Positions 35,134-43,032 of a DNA stretch of 64,000 nucleotides are shown one piece after another. Source of the DNA: JANRLF01 sp033762815 (GTDB lineage Bacteria; Bacteroidota; Bacteroidia; Chitinophagales; CAIOSU01); NCBI GenBank assembly GCA_033762815.1, contig JANRLF010000004.1, forward strand, positions 372,001 through 436,000. The letters run 5' to 3'. Every line of letters starts with the position of its first letter. The stretch's first letter is position 1. Under the pieces are notes generated by a model that was not told the origin of the DNA, did no database searches, and saw only the letters and a list, made by a program, of their open reading frames with translations. A program made the position numbers and the translations under genes.

Positions 35134-35928
35134 ATGAAAAGCATCACAGTATTCACCATAATCATCACCCTATGCGGCTTAATGGCTATGGCATATTGGA
35201 ATGCTTACGGGAAATATGATATCCCGATGTCCTTAAAGTATGAACGGGTGAAGGATATTCCCCCTCCTACTGGCTTTAGTAGGCAGGTAGTAGTAGACAA
35301 TTCTTTTGCAGCATTTCTTAGAAACATTCCTTTGAAACAGGATAACAATGCAGTGTATTTATACAATGGGGAATTGAAGGGAAATCAAGATGCCCAATTT
35401 TCGGTGATTAAAATGGAAGTCGGGAAAAAAGACCTACAACAATGTGCTGATGCGGTGATGCGATTGAGGGCTGAATACCTATATGCCCAAGAGCGATATG
35501 ACGATATCCATTTCAATTATGTTTCAGACAGCAAGCCCCGCTACTTCGAAACGGAAATGAAAGGCGACCATTCAAGGGCAGCATTCGAAAAATATCTGGA
35601 AACCACCTTCAACTATGCCAATACCCTCTCGCTCAAAAATGAATTGAAACCTGTCACTTTGGACAAGATGCAGATAGGGGACGTATTTATCAAATCAGGC
35701 AATCCATACGGGCATGCCATGATAGTGATAGATATGGCAGTAAACACGGCCAACGGCAAAAAAATGTTCATGCTGGCACAGAGCTATATGCCCGCCCAAG
35801 AAATCCATATTGTAAAAAATCCTACGGACAGTGAAATCAGCCCTTGGTACCCTAGCGATTTTGTGGGTTGGATAATTACCCCCGAATATTTAATGACCGA
35901 CAATGACTTACGCAGATTTAAAGACTGA
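35134..35928 (+). CDS. DUF4846 protein
   Basis: 264 residues with an N-terminal hydrophobic segment (residues 4-22, ITVFTIIITLCGLMAMAYW) that is a signal peptide or anchor. The DUF4846 region spans most of the rest: SFAAFLRNIPLK near residue 62, VYLYNGELKGNQDA, CADAVMRLRAEYLY near 107, HFNYVSD, and the late IKSGNPYGHAMIVIDMA and WYPSDFVGWIITPEY. The conserved H in GHAMIV and the earlier RAEY block suggest an NlpC/P60-like or related fold but no catalytic set is certain. Probably extracytoplasmic. Confidence 0.82.
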   Translation: MKSITVFTIIITLCGLMAMAYWNAYGKYDIPMSLKYERVKDIPPPTGFSRQVVVDNSFAAFLRNIPLKQDNNAVYLYNGELKGNQDAQFSVIKMEVGKKDLQQCADAVMRLRAEYLYAQERYDDIHFNYVSDSKPRYFETEMKGDHSRAAFEKYLETTFNYANTLSLKNELKPVTLDKMQIGDVFIKSGNPYGHAMIVIDMAVNTANGKKMFMLAQSYMPAQEIHIVKNPTDSEISPWYPSDFVGWIITPEYLMTDNDLRRFKD

Positions 35929-35983
35929 TTTTATTTGCTACGAAAGCACATTTTTGCTATATTCGAATATACCTTATTGACTT

Positions 35984-37057
35984 ATGTTGCGTGAAGCAAA
36001 ATATCTGGCCGCTTATCTAGCCCCATTATCAGCACTATGTGCTTTTTTGTATGGGGGCATTTATAGCTTTCTTACCCCATTTATCATGTTCGTGCTTATT
36101 CCGTTGCTAGAACTTTTGTTCACTGGCACGGAGCGCAACTTGACCAAAGAAGAAGAATCAGGGGAAAAGAATAAACTGGTGTATGACCTGATGATTTACC
36201 TGAACGTGCCCATACAAATAGGCTTGATGATATTCTTCCTTTATACGGTTACTGCAGGTGGCCTTCAGACCTATGAAATAGTGGGCATGACCTTGAGCAT
36301 GGGCATGTGTTGTGGGGTATTGGGCATTAATGTGGCACATGAGTTGGGCCATCGCCATAAAAAGTACGAGCAGGTAATGGCCAAGATATTGTTATCTTCT
36401 TCACTATACATGCACTTTTTCATTGAGCACAACCGTGGGCACCATAAAAATGTCTCCACTGATTTAGACCCTGCTTCGGCTCGGCTAGGAGAAAGCGTTT
36501 ATGCCTTTATCTTTCGTTCCATCACTGGAGCTTATATGAGTGCCTGGCATTTGGAGAACGACAGAATCCGCAAAATTGGCAAGCCGCTTTTTTCCCTGCA
36601 TAATGAAATGGTACGTTTCCATATCTATCAAGGCTTACTGTTGCTTGGGGTATATCTTGCTTTTGGCGCATTAGGCTTATTAGCCTTCATTGGTGCTGCC
36701 GCTGGGGGATACTTCCTATTGGAATGCACCAATTATATAGAGCATTATGGCCTGAGGAGAAAAGAATTGGCCCCTGGGCATTATGAAAAAACCATGCCCT
36801 GGCACTCTTGGAACAGCAACCATACCATAGGTCGCATTATGTTGTATGACCTTACCCGCCATTCCGACCACCACTACCATGCTGGAAGAAAGTATCAAAT
36901 CCTTCGCCATTTCGACGATAGCCCCCAATTGCCAATGGGTTACCCCGCAGCCATTTTAATGGCTTTAATACCACCAGTATGGTTTGCCTTTATGCATAAA
37001 CAATTGACCAAAGTAAAAAAGGGCAGTGTGTTATCGCCTGATTTGGCTATGGCTTAA
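35984..37057 (+). CDS. AlkB-type alkane 1-monooxygenase
   Basis: 357 residues, integral membrane with about six hydrophobic helices (visible at roughly 8-50, 65-85, 95-115, 205-245, 320-340). The diiron histidine motifs of membrane fatty-acid desaturase/hydroxylases are all present: HELGHRHKKYE (HExxHR, near residue 122), EHNRGHHKNVST (HxxxHH, near 148), NYIEHYGL (near 246) and LTRHSDHHYHAGRKYQ (near 288). Members oxidise terminal carbons of alkanes using rubredoxin as electron donor; no rubredoxin gene is adjacent. It converges on fmt with a 4-base overlap. Confidence 0.9.
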   Translation: MLREAKYLAAYLAPLSALCAFLYGGIYSFLTPFIMFVLIPLLELLFTGTERNLTKEEESGEKNKLVYDLMIYLNVPIQIGLMIFFLYTVTAGGLQTYEIVGMTLSMGMCCGVLGINVAHELGHRHKKYEQVMAKILLSSSLYMHFFIEHNRGHHKNVSTDLDPASARLGESVYAFIFRSITGAYMSAWHLENDRIRKIGKPLFSLHNEMVRFHIYQGLLLLGVYLAFGALGLLAFIGAAAGGYFLLECTNYIEHYGLRRKELAPGHYEKTMPWHSWNSNHTIGRIMLYDLTRHSDHHYHAGRKYQILRHFDDSPQLPMGYPAAILMALIPPVWFAFMHKQLTKVKKGSVLSPDLAMA

Positions 37058-37971
37058 GCCTGTGTCAACTTATACCCGTTTAAAAACTCCTTTACGCCCA
37101 TTTTCTTCTTTCCTTCTTGCTGCACCTGCAATAATTGTAGATAACCATCGGCAGCCGCTACTTTGATAAAACTTTTATTGTCCGTTACAAAGGTACCGGC
37201 AGGTTCAATGGGGGTTGTCTTTTCAATAGAGGTTTCATAAATCTTAAAGGTTTTGCCATCCAACACGGTCCAAGCCGCGGGGTAAGGGCTTAGGCCCCTA
37301 ATCAAATTGTATATGCTGGCAGCAGGCATTGACCAATTGATTTCACCATCTTCCCTAAAAATTTTGGGGGCTGTGGGCGCATCCATTACATGTGCTTGTG
37401 GAACTTGCGGATAACTGCCCGCTTCAATGGCCTTTATCGTTTTCAGCACTAGTTCTGCGCCCATGGCCATCATCCTATCATGCAGTTGCCCAGCGGTTTC
37501 ATCTGGTCCTATGGGCATTTCCTCCTGAAAAATAATGTTGCCGGTATCAATTTCATGTTGCAGGAAAAAAGTAGTAAGGCCTGTTTCTTTTTCACCGTTC
37601 ATAATAGCCCTATTGATGGGTGCGGCACCCCGGTACTTAGGCAATAGTGAGGCATGTAGATTGATAGTGCCCAAGGGCGGCATATTCCAAACTACCTCTG
37701 GCAGCATCCTAAATGCAACCACCACCTGCAAGTCGGCCTTCAACGCTTGCAATTTCGATAAAAAAGCAGGGTCCTTCAGCTTTTCGGGTTGCAGCACCCG
37801 TAGGCCTTTTGATACGGCATATTGCTTTACTGCCGATTCGCTAAGTTGCTTACCCCTTCCGGCAGGTTTATCCGTCGCGGTCACAACTCCCACCACATCA
37901 TAGCCATTGGCCACCAAAATATCCAAAGTGGGCACCGCAAAGTCCGGCGTACCCATAAACACGATACGCAT
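37054..37971 (-). CDS. fmt: Methionyl-tRNA formyltransferase
   Basis: 305 residues, full length. Transfers formyl from 10-formyl-THF to initiator Met-tRNA. MRIVFMGTPDFAVPTLDIL at the start; catalytic region near residues 104-111 (GTINLHASLLPKYRGAAPIN with the Asn-His pair); HEIDTGNIIFQE near 137; C-terminal OB-like domain (GLSPYPAAWTVLDGKTFKIYE) ends at YKLTQA. The start ATG directly follows the stop of the NamZ gene with no gap, so they are co-transcribed. Confidence 0.96.
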   Translation of the reverse strand: MRIVFMGTPDFAVPTLDILVANGYDVVGVVTATDKPAGRGKQLSESAVKQYAVSKGLRVLQPEKLKDPAFLSKLQALKADLQVVVAFRMLPEVVWNMPPLGTINLHASLLPKYRGAAPINRAIMNGEKETGLTTFFLQHEIDTGNIIFQEEMPIGPDETAGQLHDRMMAMGAELVLKTIKAIEAGSYPQVPQAHVMDAPTAPKIFREDGEINWSMPAASIYNLIRGLSPYPAAWTVLDGKTFKIYETSIEKTTPIEPAGTFVTDNKSFIKVAAADGYLQLLQVQQEGKKKMGVKEFLNGYKLTQA

Positions 37972-39195
37972 CTATAAATTATCGGGGTACAACAAATATT
38001 TTTTCCTCGTTTGCTTGAATTCGGCCAAGCCATTCTCCCAACTATACCTTATTTCCTGCTCGGTTTTACCTTGTTGTATTTGCTTTTTCAGCTCATCGGT
38101 ACCGGCCAGTTGGTCAAAATATTTGATGAAGAATGTCTTTTGCAGATTTTCGGGTGTTTTGTGATAAGCGGTCATTACATATTGCAAATTGAGCTTTCGA
38201 GATACTAAAAACTCTTCTCGTTGCACTTGCCTCAAATCCACCCCATAGCATAAGGTATCTCTGTATGGCGGAGTTTTGGCACCAGCCAAACTTTTTGGCG
38301 TAAAGGAAAATCTTTTGCTGGGGAAAGAAGGGCTGCCATATACCTGAAAGGGAAATTCCGTTCCGCGCCCGACGCTCATGATGGTACCCTCAAATAGGCA
38401 CAGGCTGGGGTACAAATACACCGAGGTCATATTAGGCAAGTTGGGCGATGGCTTCACCGGTAAGGTGTATAGCATCTCGTGGTCATAATTCACACAGGGT
38501 ACAATAGTTAATGGACATTTGCTCTTATTGGGCAACCAAGCCTCACCATTAATCATTTGTGCATACTCTCCCACCGTCATGCCATGTACGATAGGTACCC
38601 CCGGGTGCATGCCAACAAAAGACTTGAACTCAGGCTTCAGTACGGGGCCATCCACATAAAAACCATTGGGGTTAGGCCTGTCAAGCACCACCAGAAGCTT
38701 ATTTTGCTCCGCACAAGCTTCCATTACATAGTGCATAGTGGATATGTAGGTGTAAAACCGGGCACCCACATCTTGTATGTCGAACACCACCACGTCCACG
38801 TCCTTCATCTGCTCGGCAGTAGGCTTTCTATTCGCCCCGTAAAGGGAAACAATGGAAACGCCAGTTGCCTTGTCCTTGCCACTCTTTACTTCTTCGCCCG
38901 CATCTGCCGTGCCCCGAAATCCATGCTCAGGGGCAAACACTTTCACCACTTTGATGCCTTGCGCCAACAGCGTATCCAGCAAGTGCCTTTCCTGACCCGC
39001 ATCGCCCACCAAAGAAGTGTGGTTGACTACTAGGCCTACCCTTTTGTCCCGTAGAGTGGGCAGGTATAAATCAAAACGGGCGGCCCCCACCGTCAATTTG
39101 TTGGATACCTGCACCTTATTTTCCTGTTCTTGCAGGAAATCGTCATTCCCACCCCGTAACAGCAATGCACATACTATCAGGAAAAGTATTTTCAT
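37972..39195 (-). CDS. namZ: DUF1343 exo-beta-N-acetylmuramidase (NamZ-like)
   Basis: 407 residues. A signal-like N-terminus (MKILFLIVCALLLRGG). DUF1343 motifs: KRVGLVVNHTSLVG near 53, FAPEHGFRGTADAG near 91, DVVVFDIQDVGARFYTYIST near 137, LDRPNPNG near 177, VDGPVL, HGMTVGEYA near 211. NamZ removes MurNAc from the non-reducing end of peptidoglycan fragments and acts with other recycling enzymes. It sits directly upstream of fmt (0-base gap) and divergent from the LolC-like gene. Whether recycling partners are elsewhere cannot be seen. Confidence 0.9.
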   Translation of the reverse strand: MKILFLIVCALLLRGGNDDFLQEQENKVQVSNKLTVGAARFDLYLPTLRDKRVGLVVNHTSLVGDAGQERHLLDTLLAQGIKVVKVFAPEHGFRGTADAGEEVKSGKDKATGVSIVSLYGANRKPTAEQMKDVDVVVFDIQDVGARFYTYISTMHYVMEACAEQNKLLVVLDRPNPNGFYVDGPVLKPEFKSFVGMHPGVPIVHGMTVGEYAQMINGEAWLPNKSKCPLTIVPCVNYDHEMLYTLPVKPSPNLPNMTSVYLYPSLCLFEGTIMSVGRGTEFPFQVYGSPSFPSKRFSFTPKSLAGAKTPPYRDTLCYGVDLRQVQREEFLVSRKLNLQYVMTAYHKTPENLQKTFFIKYFDQLAGTDELKKQIQQGKTEQEIRYSWENGLAEFKQTRKKYLLYPDNL

Positions 39196-39256
39196 AAATT
39201 TGGCTATCGGAACAACGAAGTTAGGTATTTCTTTAGTTTAAAGCCGGAATGCAATT

Positions 39257-40534
39257 TTGAAGGTAGAACTGTTTATTACCAAAAGGTTGGCTGCCGGCGG
39301 GGGCAAGTCGTTTTCCCGCTTTATTTCCCGTATAGCTACCGCAGCAGTAGCCTTGAGCCTGGCGGTCATGATTGTTTCGCTGGCTATGGTCAATGGTTTT
39401 CAGCGCGAAATCAGCAACAAGATTTTTGGCTTTTGGGGGCATGTATACATCACCCAGTTCGGTTTTGGCCGCAGCTTTGAGAACAATGTGAGCATCACCT
39501 ACGGCCAAGCAAATGTAGGGATGATACGAAAAATGCCCAACGTAGCACGGGTGGAAGGCTTTGCCTATAAACCCTGTATCATGAAAACCAGCGACCAACT
39601 GGACGGGCTGGTGCTAAAAGGGCTAGCACAGACTTATGATTGGCACTTTTTCGCAGCGCACTTGGTGAGCGGGCAAGTCCCTACTTTTCAAAAAGAGGAA
39701 GAGTTTTCCCGCGACATCTTGATATCGCGCATCACCGCCCGCCGCCTTCAACTGAAGGTAGGCGACGATATCGACCTGCACTTTCTCCAAAACTCTGCCC
39801 TACCGCAAATCAGGCGTATGAAGGTGAGCGGCATCTATAACACGGGCATGGAAGAATACGATGCCCTATATGCCTTGGTCGATATCCGCATGATTCAGCA
39901 ACTGAACCAATGGGGGGCTGATGAAGTTTCGGGCTTTGAAGTGTTTTTGAAAAGCTATGAAAGCAACCGCCTGACCGCCGCTTTCCAAAGTGGCCTGGAC
40001 GCTACGCCCATCAATGAAGTGGCTGAATACATCAATTCGGAAGTATTGGGCCCTGAACTGAGTGCCCAAACCATTATGCAGGTTAACCCCAATATCTTTG
40101 ACTGGCTAAGCCTGCAGAACACCAACAAGTGGGTCATACTGGGCTTAATGGCAGTGGTAGCCTTGGTGAACATGACCACTTGCCTGCTCATCCTCATCTT
40201 GGAGCGCACCAATATGATTGGTATCCTGAAAGCCCTCGGTGCCCAAGATTGGACCATCCGTATGATATTCGTTTATCAGGCCGTATTTATCGTGGCCATT
40301 GGTTTGGTTATTGGCAATGCCATCGGCATCGGTATTTGTTTGGCGCAGGCACAATGGGGCCTTATCACCCTGCCCGAAGAATCCTATTACGTGAGCAAGG
40401 CCCCCATTGACCTCAACTGGGCATCGGTAGCCGTGCTGAACATCATTACCCTACTGCTGTGCTTTCTGGTACTGCTCTTCCCCTCCTGGCTCGTAAGCAG
40501 CATCGCCCCCGTGAAGGCTATTAGATTTAGCTAG
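39257..40534 (+). CDS. LolC/LolE-like lipoprotein-release ABC transporter permease
   Basis: 425 residues. The start is TTG at 39257 (no in-frame ATG nearby upstream); it gives a good family N-terminus, MKVELFITKRLAAGGGKSFS followed by the first helix (IATAAVALSLAVMIVSLAMV, residues 27-46). After a large periplasmic domain with a MacB-like fold come three FtsX helices: about 290-310 (VILGLMAVVALVNMTTCLLI), 335-360 (FVYQAVFIVAIGLVIGNAIG) and 390-415. The late RTNMIGILKALGAQDWTIR is the coupling-helix region. It should extract lipoproteins from the inner membrane for outer-membrane delivery. The ATPase is not adjacent. Confidence 0.9.
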   Translation: MKVELFITKRLAAGGGKSFSRFISRIATAAVALSLAVMIVSLAMVNGFQREISNKIFGFWGHVYITQFGFGRSFENNVSITYGQANVGMIRKMPNVARVEGFAYKPCIMKTSDQLDGLVLKGLAQTYDWHFFAAHLVSGQVPTFQKEEEFSRDILISRITARRLQLKVGDDIDLHFLQNSALPQIRRMKVSGIYNTGMEEYDALYALVDIRMIQQLNQWGADEVSGFEVFLKSYESNRLTAAFQSGLDATPINEVAEYINSEVLGPELSAQTIMQVNPNIFDWLSLQNTNKWVILGLMAVVALVNMTTCLLILILERTNMIGILKALGAQDWTIRMIFVYQAVFIVAIGLVIGNAIGIGICLAQAQWGLITLPEESYYVSKAPIDLNWASVAVLNIITLLLCFLVLLFPSWLVSSIAPVKAIRFS

Positions 40535-40645
40535 GAAATCTTTAACTTACCCCATTTTAGGAGTGACTTTATTTTCTGAGGGTCTTGCCCCTTTACTTAC
40601 TTTTTAGGTGTTTCTTGGCCAAAGGTATCCGGTACTTCAGTATCT

Positions 40646-40718
40646 TGTGGTGGGTAGCAGGTGGTAGCTCGCAAGGCTCATAACCTTGAGGTCGCTGGTT
40701 CGAGTCCAGCCCGCGCAA
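40646..40718 (+). tRNA. tRNA-Met(CAT), 5' side degenerate
   Basis: The 3' two-thirds is a perfect tRNA: D-loop GG and GCTC side (40667-40670), anticodon stem CAAGG/CCTTG with loop CTCATAA and anticodon CAT at 40679-40681, T-arm GCTGG-TTCGAGT-CCAGC (40694-40710), acceptor 3' strand CCGCGCA (40711-40717) and discriminator A. The 5' acceptor strand TGTGGTG has two non-pairs with it (G5-G68, T6-C67), the D-stem lacks the G10-C25 pair, and position 8 is G instead of T. The anticodon stem is not of the initiator type. No CCA is encoded. It may be a decayed gene or a partial copy left by integration; treat as a probable pseudo-tRNA. Confidence 0.65.
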
Positions 40719-40733
40719 CAATGCCCGCACTGC

Positions 40734-40781
40734 AAGGGATGGGGAACACGGCTAACCATTGCCGTTCTGGCCTCATCCCTT
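40734..40781 (+). other. Two-tier hairpin after the tRNA
   Basis: Outer stem AAGGGATG (40734-40741)/CATCCCTT (40774-40781), inner stem ACGGC (40748-40752)/GCCGT (40761-40765). TGTCTATTTTTG follows. It starts 16 bases after the tRNA and may be its terminator or a small structured RNA; the T-run is not directly joined to the stem. Confidence 0.6.
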
Positions 40782-41019
40782 GTCTATTTTTGAAAGGTCG
40801 TGATGGTAATAGTAATTCTTCTGTACTGTAAAGGTATCTATCTAAAATTTTGAAAGCAAAAACTTGTGTTTCTCACCTTAAGTACTTTTATTTAGGGCTG
40901 AGGCATACGATGCGGGACAGATGACAAGGGAAAAACACAAAAAATAATGCCATTCTTTCATAACGCACTGAATACAAACCACTTTACACCGTTTAGTAAA
41001 AGACGTTATTTAAACTTTT

Positions 41020-41087
41020 TCAGTACGAATTGAGCCGTTTTCGGTATGTTTTGGCTATGAATTCAGTAGGAATTGAGCACGTTTTGG
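41020..41087. repeat. Imperfect 25-bp direct repeat
   Basis: TCAGTACGAATTGAGCCGTT at 41020 and TCAGTAGGAATTGAGCACGT at 41063, spaced 43 bases, each followed by a TTT(C/G)GG segment. No gene or promoter was linked to them. Confidence 0.6.
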
Positions 41088-41217
41088 GCAGCTTTTTGAC
41101 CTAAGCAGTAGTTTAGCCTCCTACCCTCCCACATTGCTGGGACATCCCCCTTAACCCCTCCCGCAAAGCGAGATAAACTTTCAAACGGGGGCATCAACTT
41201 TTCCAATATTGTACTTT

Positions 41218-41232
41218 CCCGCAATCGGCGGG
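41218..41232. repeat. Dispersed palindrome, copy 4
   Basis: CCCGC-AATCG-GCGGG followed by ACAAGCGTACCTT, the same flank as at 20061, 21 kb away. This shows the element is dispersed and not confined to the 19-20 kb mosaic. Confidence 0.75.
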
Positions 41233-41296
41233 ACAAGCGTACCTTACCATCTTTTGTCTCATTGCCCAACACTCAGGACTCGCTACTCAACAAAGG

Positions 41297-42946
41297 CTAT
41301 TTCAACTTTTTTAATGACTTGGTTAGAATGTAATAGTGTGCGGTATCGATTTGGAATTCGCTGGCGTCCAATAAAGGAAGCAATATGGTTTGGGTATTGG
41401 TGGTAGGCTTAAGCAGGGTCCAGCCGCCTTTTCCATCGCTTACCCTGATGGGCATGTTGAAGCCTGAAACATCGGCCTTCCAGCGGTAGCTAAGTGCCCA
41501 TTGCTTGTTTTTCTTGTCATACTTTAGGGCATATTCAAACATAGGAATGGCGGCATGGCGTAGGTACTGGTCAAAGATTTTGCTTAAGTCCTTACCCGAC
41601 TTTTTGATGATATATTGTTCAATCTGTTGGGTGGTGACTGTCTGTAGGGCAAAATCGGTTTGGATGCCCTTAATAATGGCAAACCATAACTCATCATTGT
41701 CAACCACAGAACGCAAAGTATTCAATAATTGCATGCCTTTATCATACATATCGCCAGCACCCTCCTTATTAACCCCGTATGGGCCAATAATGGGCTCCTT
41801 GTTATCAATGGAAGCTTGGCGGGCATTTACGTAGCGCAATGCGGTAGCTTTATCGTACATACACTCCACATACAATGCTTCACTATAAGTACAAAAACCC
41901 TCATGTACCCATAGGTCGGCAATATCCTTACAGCTCACATTGTTGCCCCACCATTCGTGGCCTGTTTCATGTATAATAATGTAATCGAAATCCATCCCGA
42001 TACGAGAAATGTCCCATCCGCTATAGCCACTCAGGTATTTATTGCCGTATGCTACGGCCGATTGGTGCTCCATACCCAAGTACGGGGTTTCTACCAGCTT
42101 GTAGCCATCGCGCCAAAAGGGGTAAGGGCCGAAGTATTGCTCATAACAGGCCATCATTGGCTTTACCTGCTCAAATTGCTTCTTGGCCTTATCCAGATTA
42201 TAGGGCATCACATAATAGTCCAAATCCAATAGGCCTTTAGCTCCTTGGTATTGATCGCTGAAATGCTCGTATTTGCCGATATTAAAAGTAACATTGTAGG
42301 AATTGATGGGATAGCTCACAAACCAATCGAAACGGGTTTTATCGCCCATATCTACTGTCGCTACCAACCTGCCGTTGCTCACATCTGTAAGGCCTTTAGG
42401 CACTGCTACCCTTATCATCATACTATCAGGCTCGTCGGACAAGTGATCCTTGCAGGGCCACCAAGTACTGGCACCCATGCCCTCGCAGGCTACTGCAATC
42501 CATGGATTGCCCTGAGCATCCCTTGACCATACAAAACCTCCGTCCCATGGGGGGCGGGCGGCAATAGCGGGTTTGCCAGAATAATGGAACCGAATGCTGT
42601 CCAGTTTGCCACTGGCCAAGGCCGTCTTGAATTGGCAAAATACGGCATCGGCTTCACGGGTAAAGCTCAGGCTTTGACCCCGCCATAAAATGGAATCAAC
42701 AGTCAAGTTGGCTGCCAAATCGACTTGCATCATTGATAGTGACCTGTTAGGAGAAAAGCTTATTAAAACAGCACCTTTTACTTGCTTGCTAGCCGTATCT
42801 ATATCGATATTCAAATCATAGTATTTCACATCATAATCCCTAGCGGGTGAAAGGCTGCCCCTTAAAGTATCGGCATGGGTATATTGCTGTGCTGTGGCGC
42901 ATTGGAAAATAAAAGCGAAGCAAGCGGCAAAAATGATGCGTACCAT
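41297..42946 (-). CDS. M1-family metallopeptidase, secreted
   Basis: 549 residues. Signal peptide MVRIIFAACFAFIFQCATA. N-terminal beta domain with WWPCKDHLSDEPDS near 162. GMEHQSAVAY (291-300) replaces the GAMEN motif. Zinc motif HETGHEWWGN with HETGH at 326-330, third ligand Glu349 in HEGF. The C-terminal part is the short catalytic-domain tail (KKSGKDLSKIFDQYLRHAAI); no T9SS domain, in contrast to the other M1 enzyme at 26909. It is probably periplasmic and trims peptides. The gene stands alone and is divergent from the metallophosphoesterase gene. Confidence 0.92.
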   Translation of the reverse strand: MVRIIFAACFAFIFQCATAQQYTHADTLRGSLSPARDYDVKYYDLNIDIDTASKQVKGAVLISFSPNRSLSMMQVDLAANLTVDSILWRGQSLSFTREADAVFCQFKTALASGKLDSIRFHYSGKPAIAARPPWDGGFVWSRDAQGNPWIAVACEGMGASTWWPCKDHLSDEPDSMMIRVAVPKGLTDVSNGRLVATVDMGDKTRFDWFVSYPINSYNVTFNIGKYEHFSDQYQGAKGLLDLDYYVMPYNLDKAKKQFEQVKPMMACYEQYFGPYPFWRDGYKLVETPYLGMEHQSAVAYGNKYLSGYSGWDISRIGMDFDYIIIHETGHEWWGNNVSCKDIADLWVHEGFCTYSEALYVECMYDKATALRYVNARQASIDNKEPIIGPYGVNKEGAGDMYDKGMQLLNTLRSVVDNDELWFAIIKGIQTDFALQTVTTQQIEQYIIKKSGKDLSKIFDQYLRHAAIPMFEYALKYDKKNKQWALSYRWKADVSGFNMPIRVSDGKGGWTLLKPTTNTQTILLPLLDASEFQIDTAHYYILTKSLKKLK

Positions 42947-43032
42947 AACGTAATTTTATGTGAAGTAAAATAAAACCCAGCAAATAACGTCATTTTGGAA
43001 TGTAGAATTGGGTACGCACCGCAGTATAAGCT

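Larger units (their letters stand above)
40535..41296. other. Gene-free stretch with tRNA, hairpin and small repeats
   Basis: No protein gene is convincing in this 760-base stretch. Apart from the tRNA it holds a two-tier hairpin at 40734-40781 (AAGGGATG with CATCCCTT outside, ACGGC with GCCGT inside), an imperfect direct repeat of about 25 bases (TCAGTA-c/g-GAATTGAGC at 41020 and 41063, 43 bases apart), and a palindrome of the REP-like family at 41218. The bases 40535-40645 and 40792-41019 show nothing I can name. Confidence 0.75.

Noticed and set aside
40646..40718. Initiator tRNA-fMet
   Set aside because: The anticodon stem is CAAGG/CCTTG rather than the GGG/CCC-rich initiator stem, and position 1 is T facing A72.
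41063..41272. 69-residue minus-strand frame near the dispersed palindrome
   Set aside because: It runs across repeats of the CCTCCC/GGGACATCCC type and reads like decayed intergenic sequence; no family.
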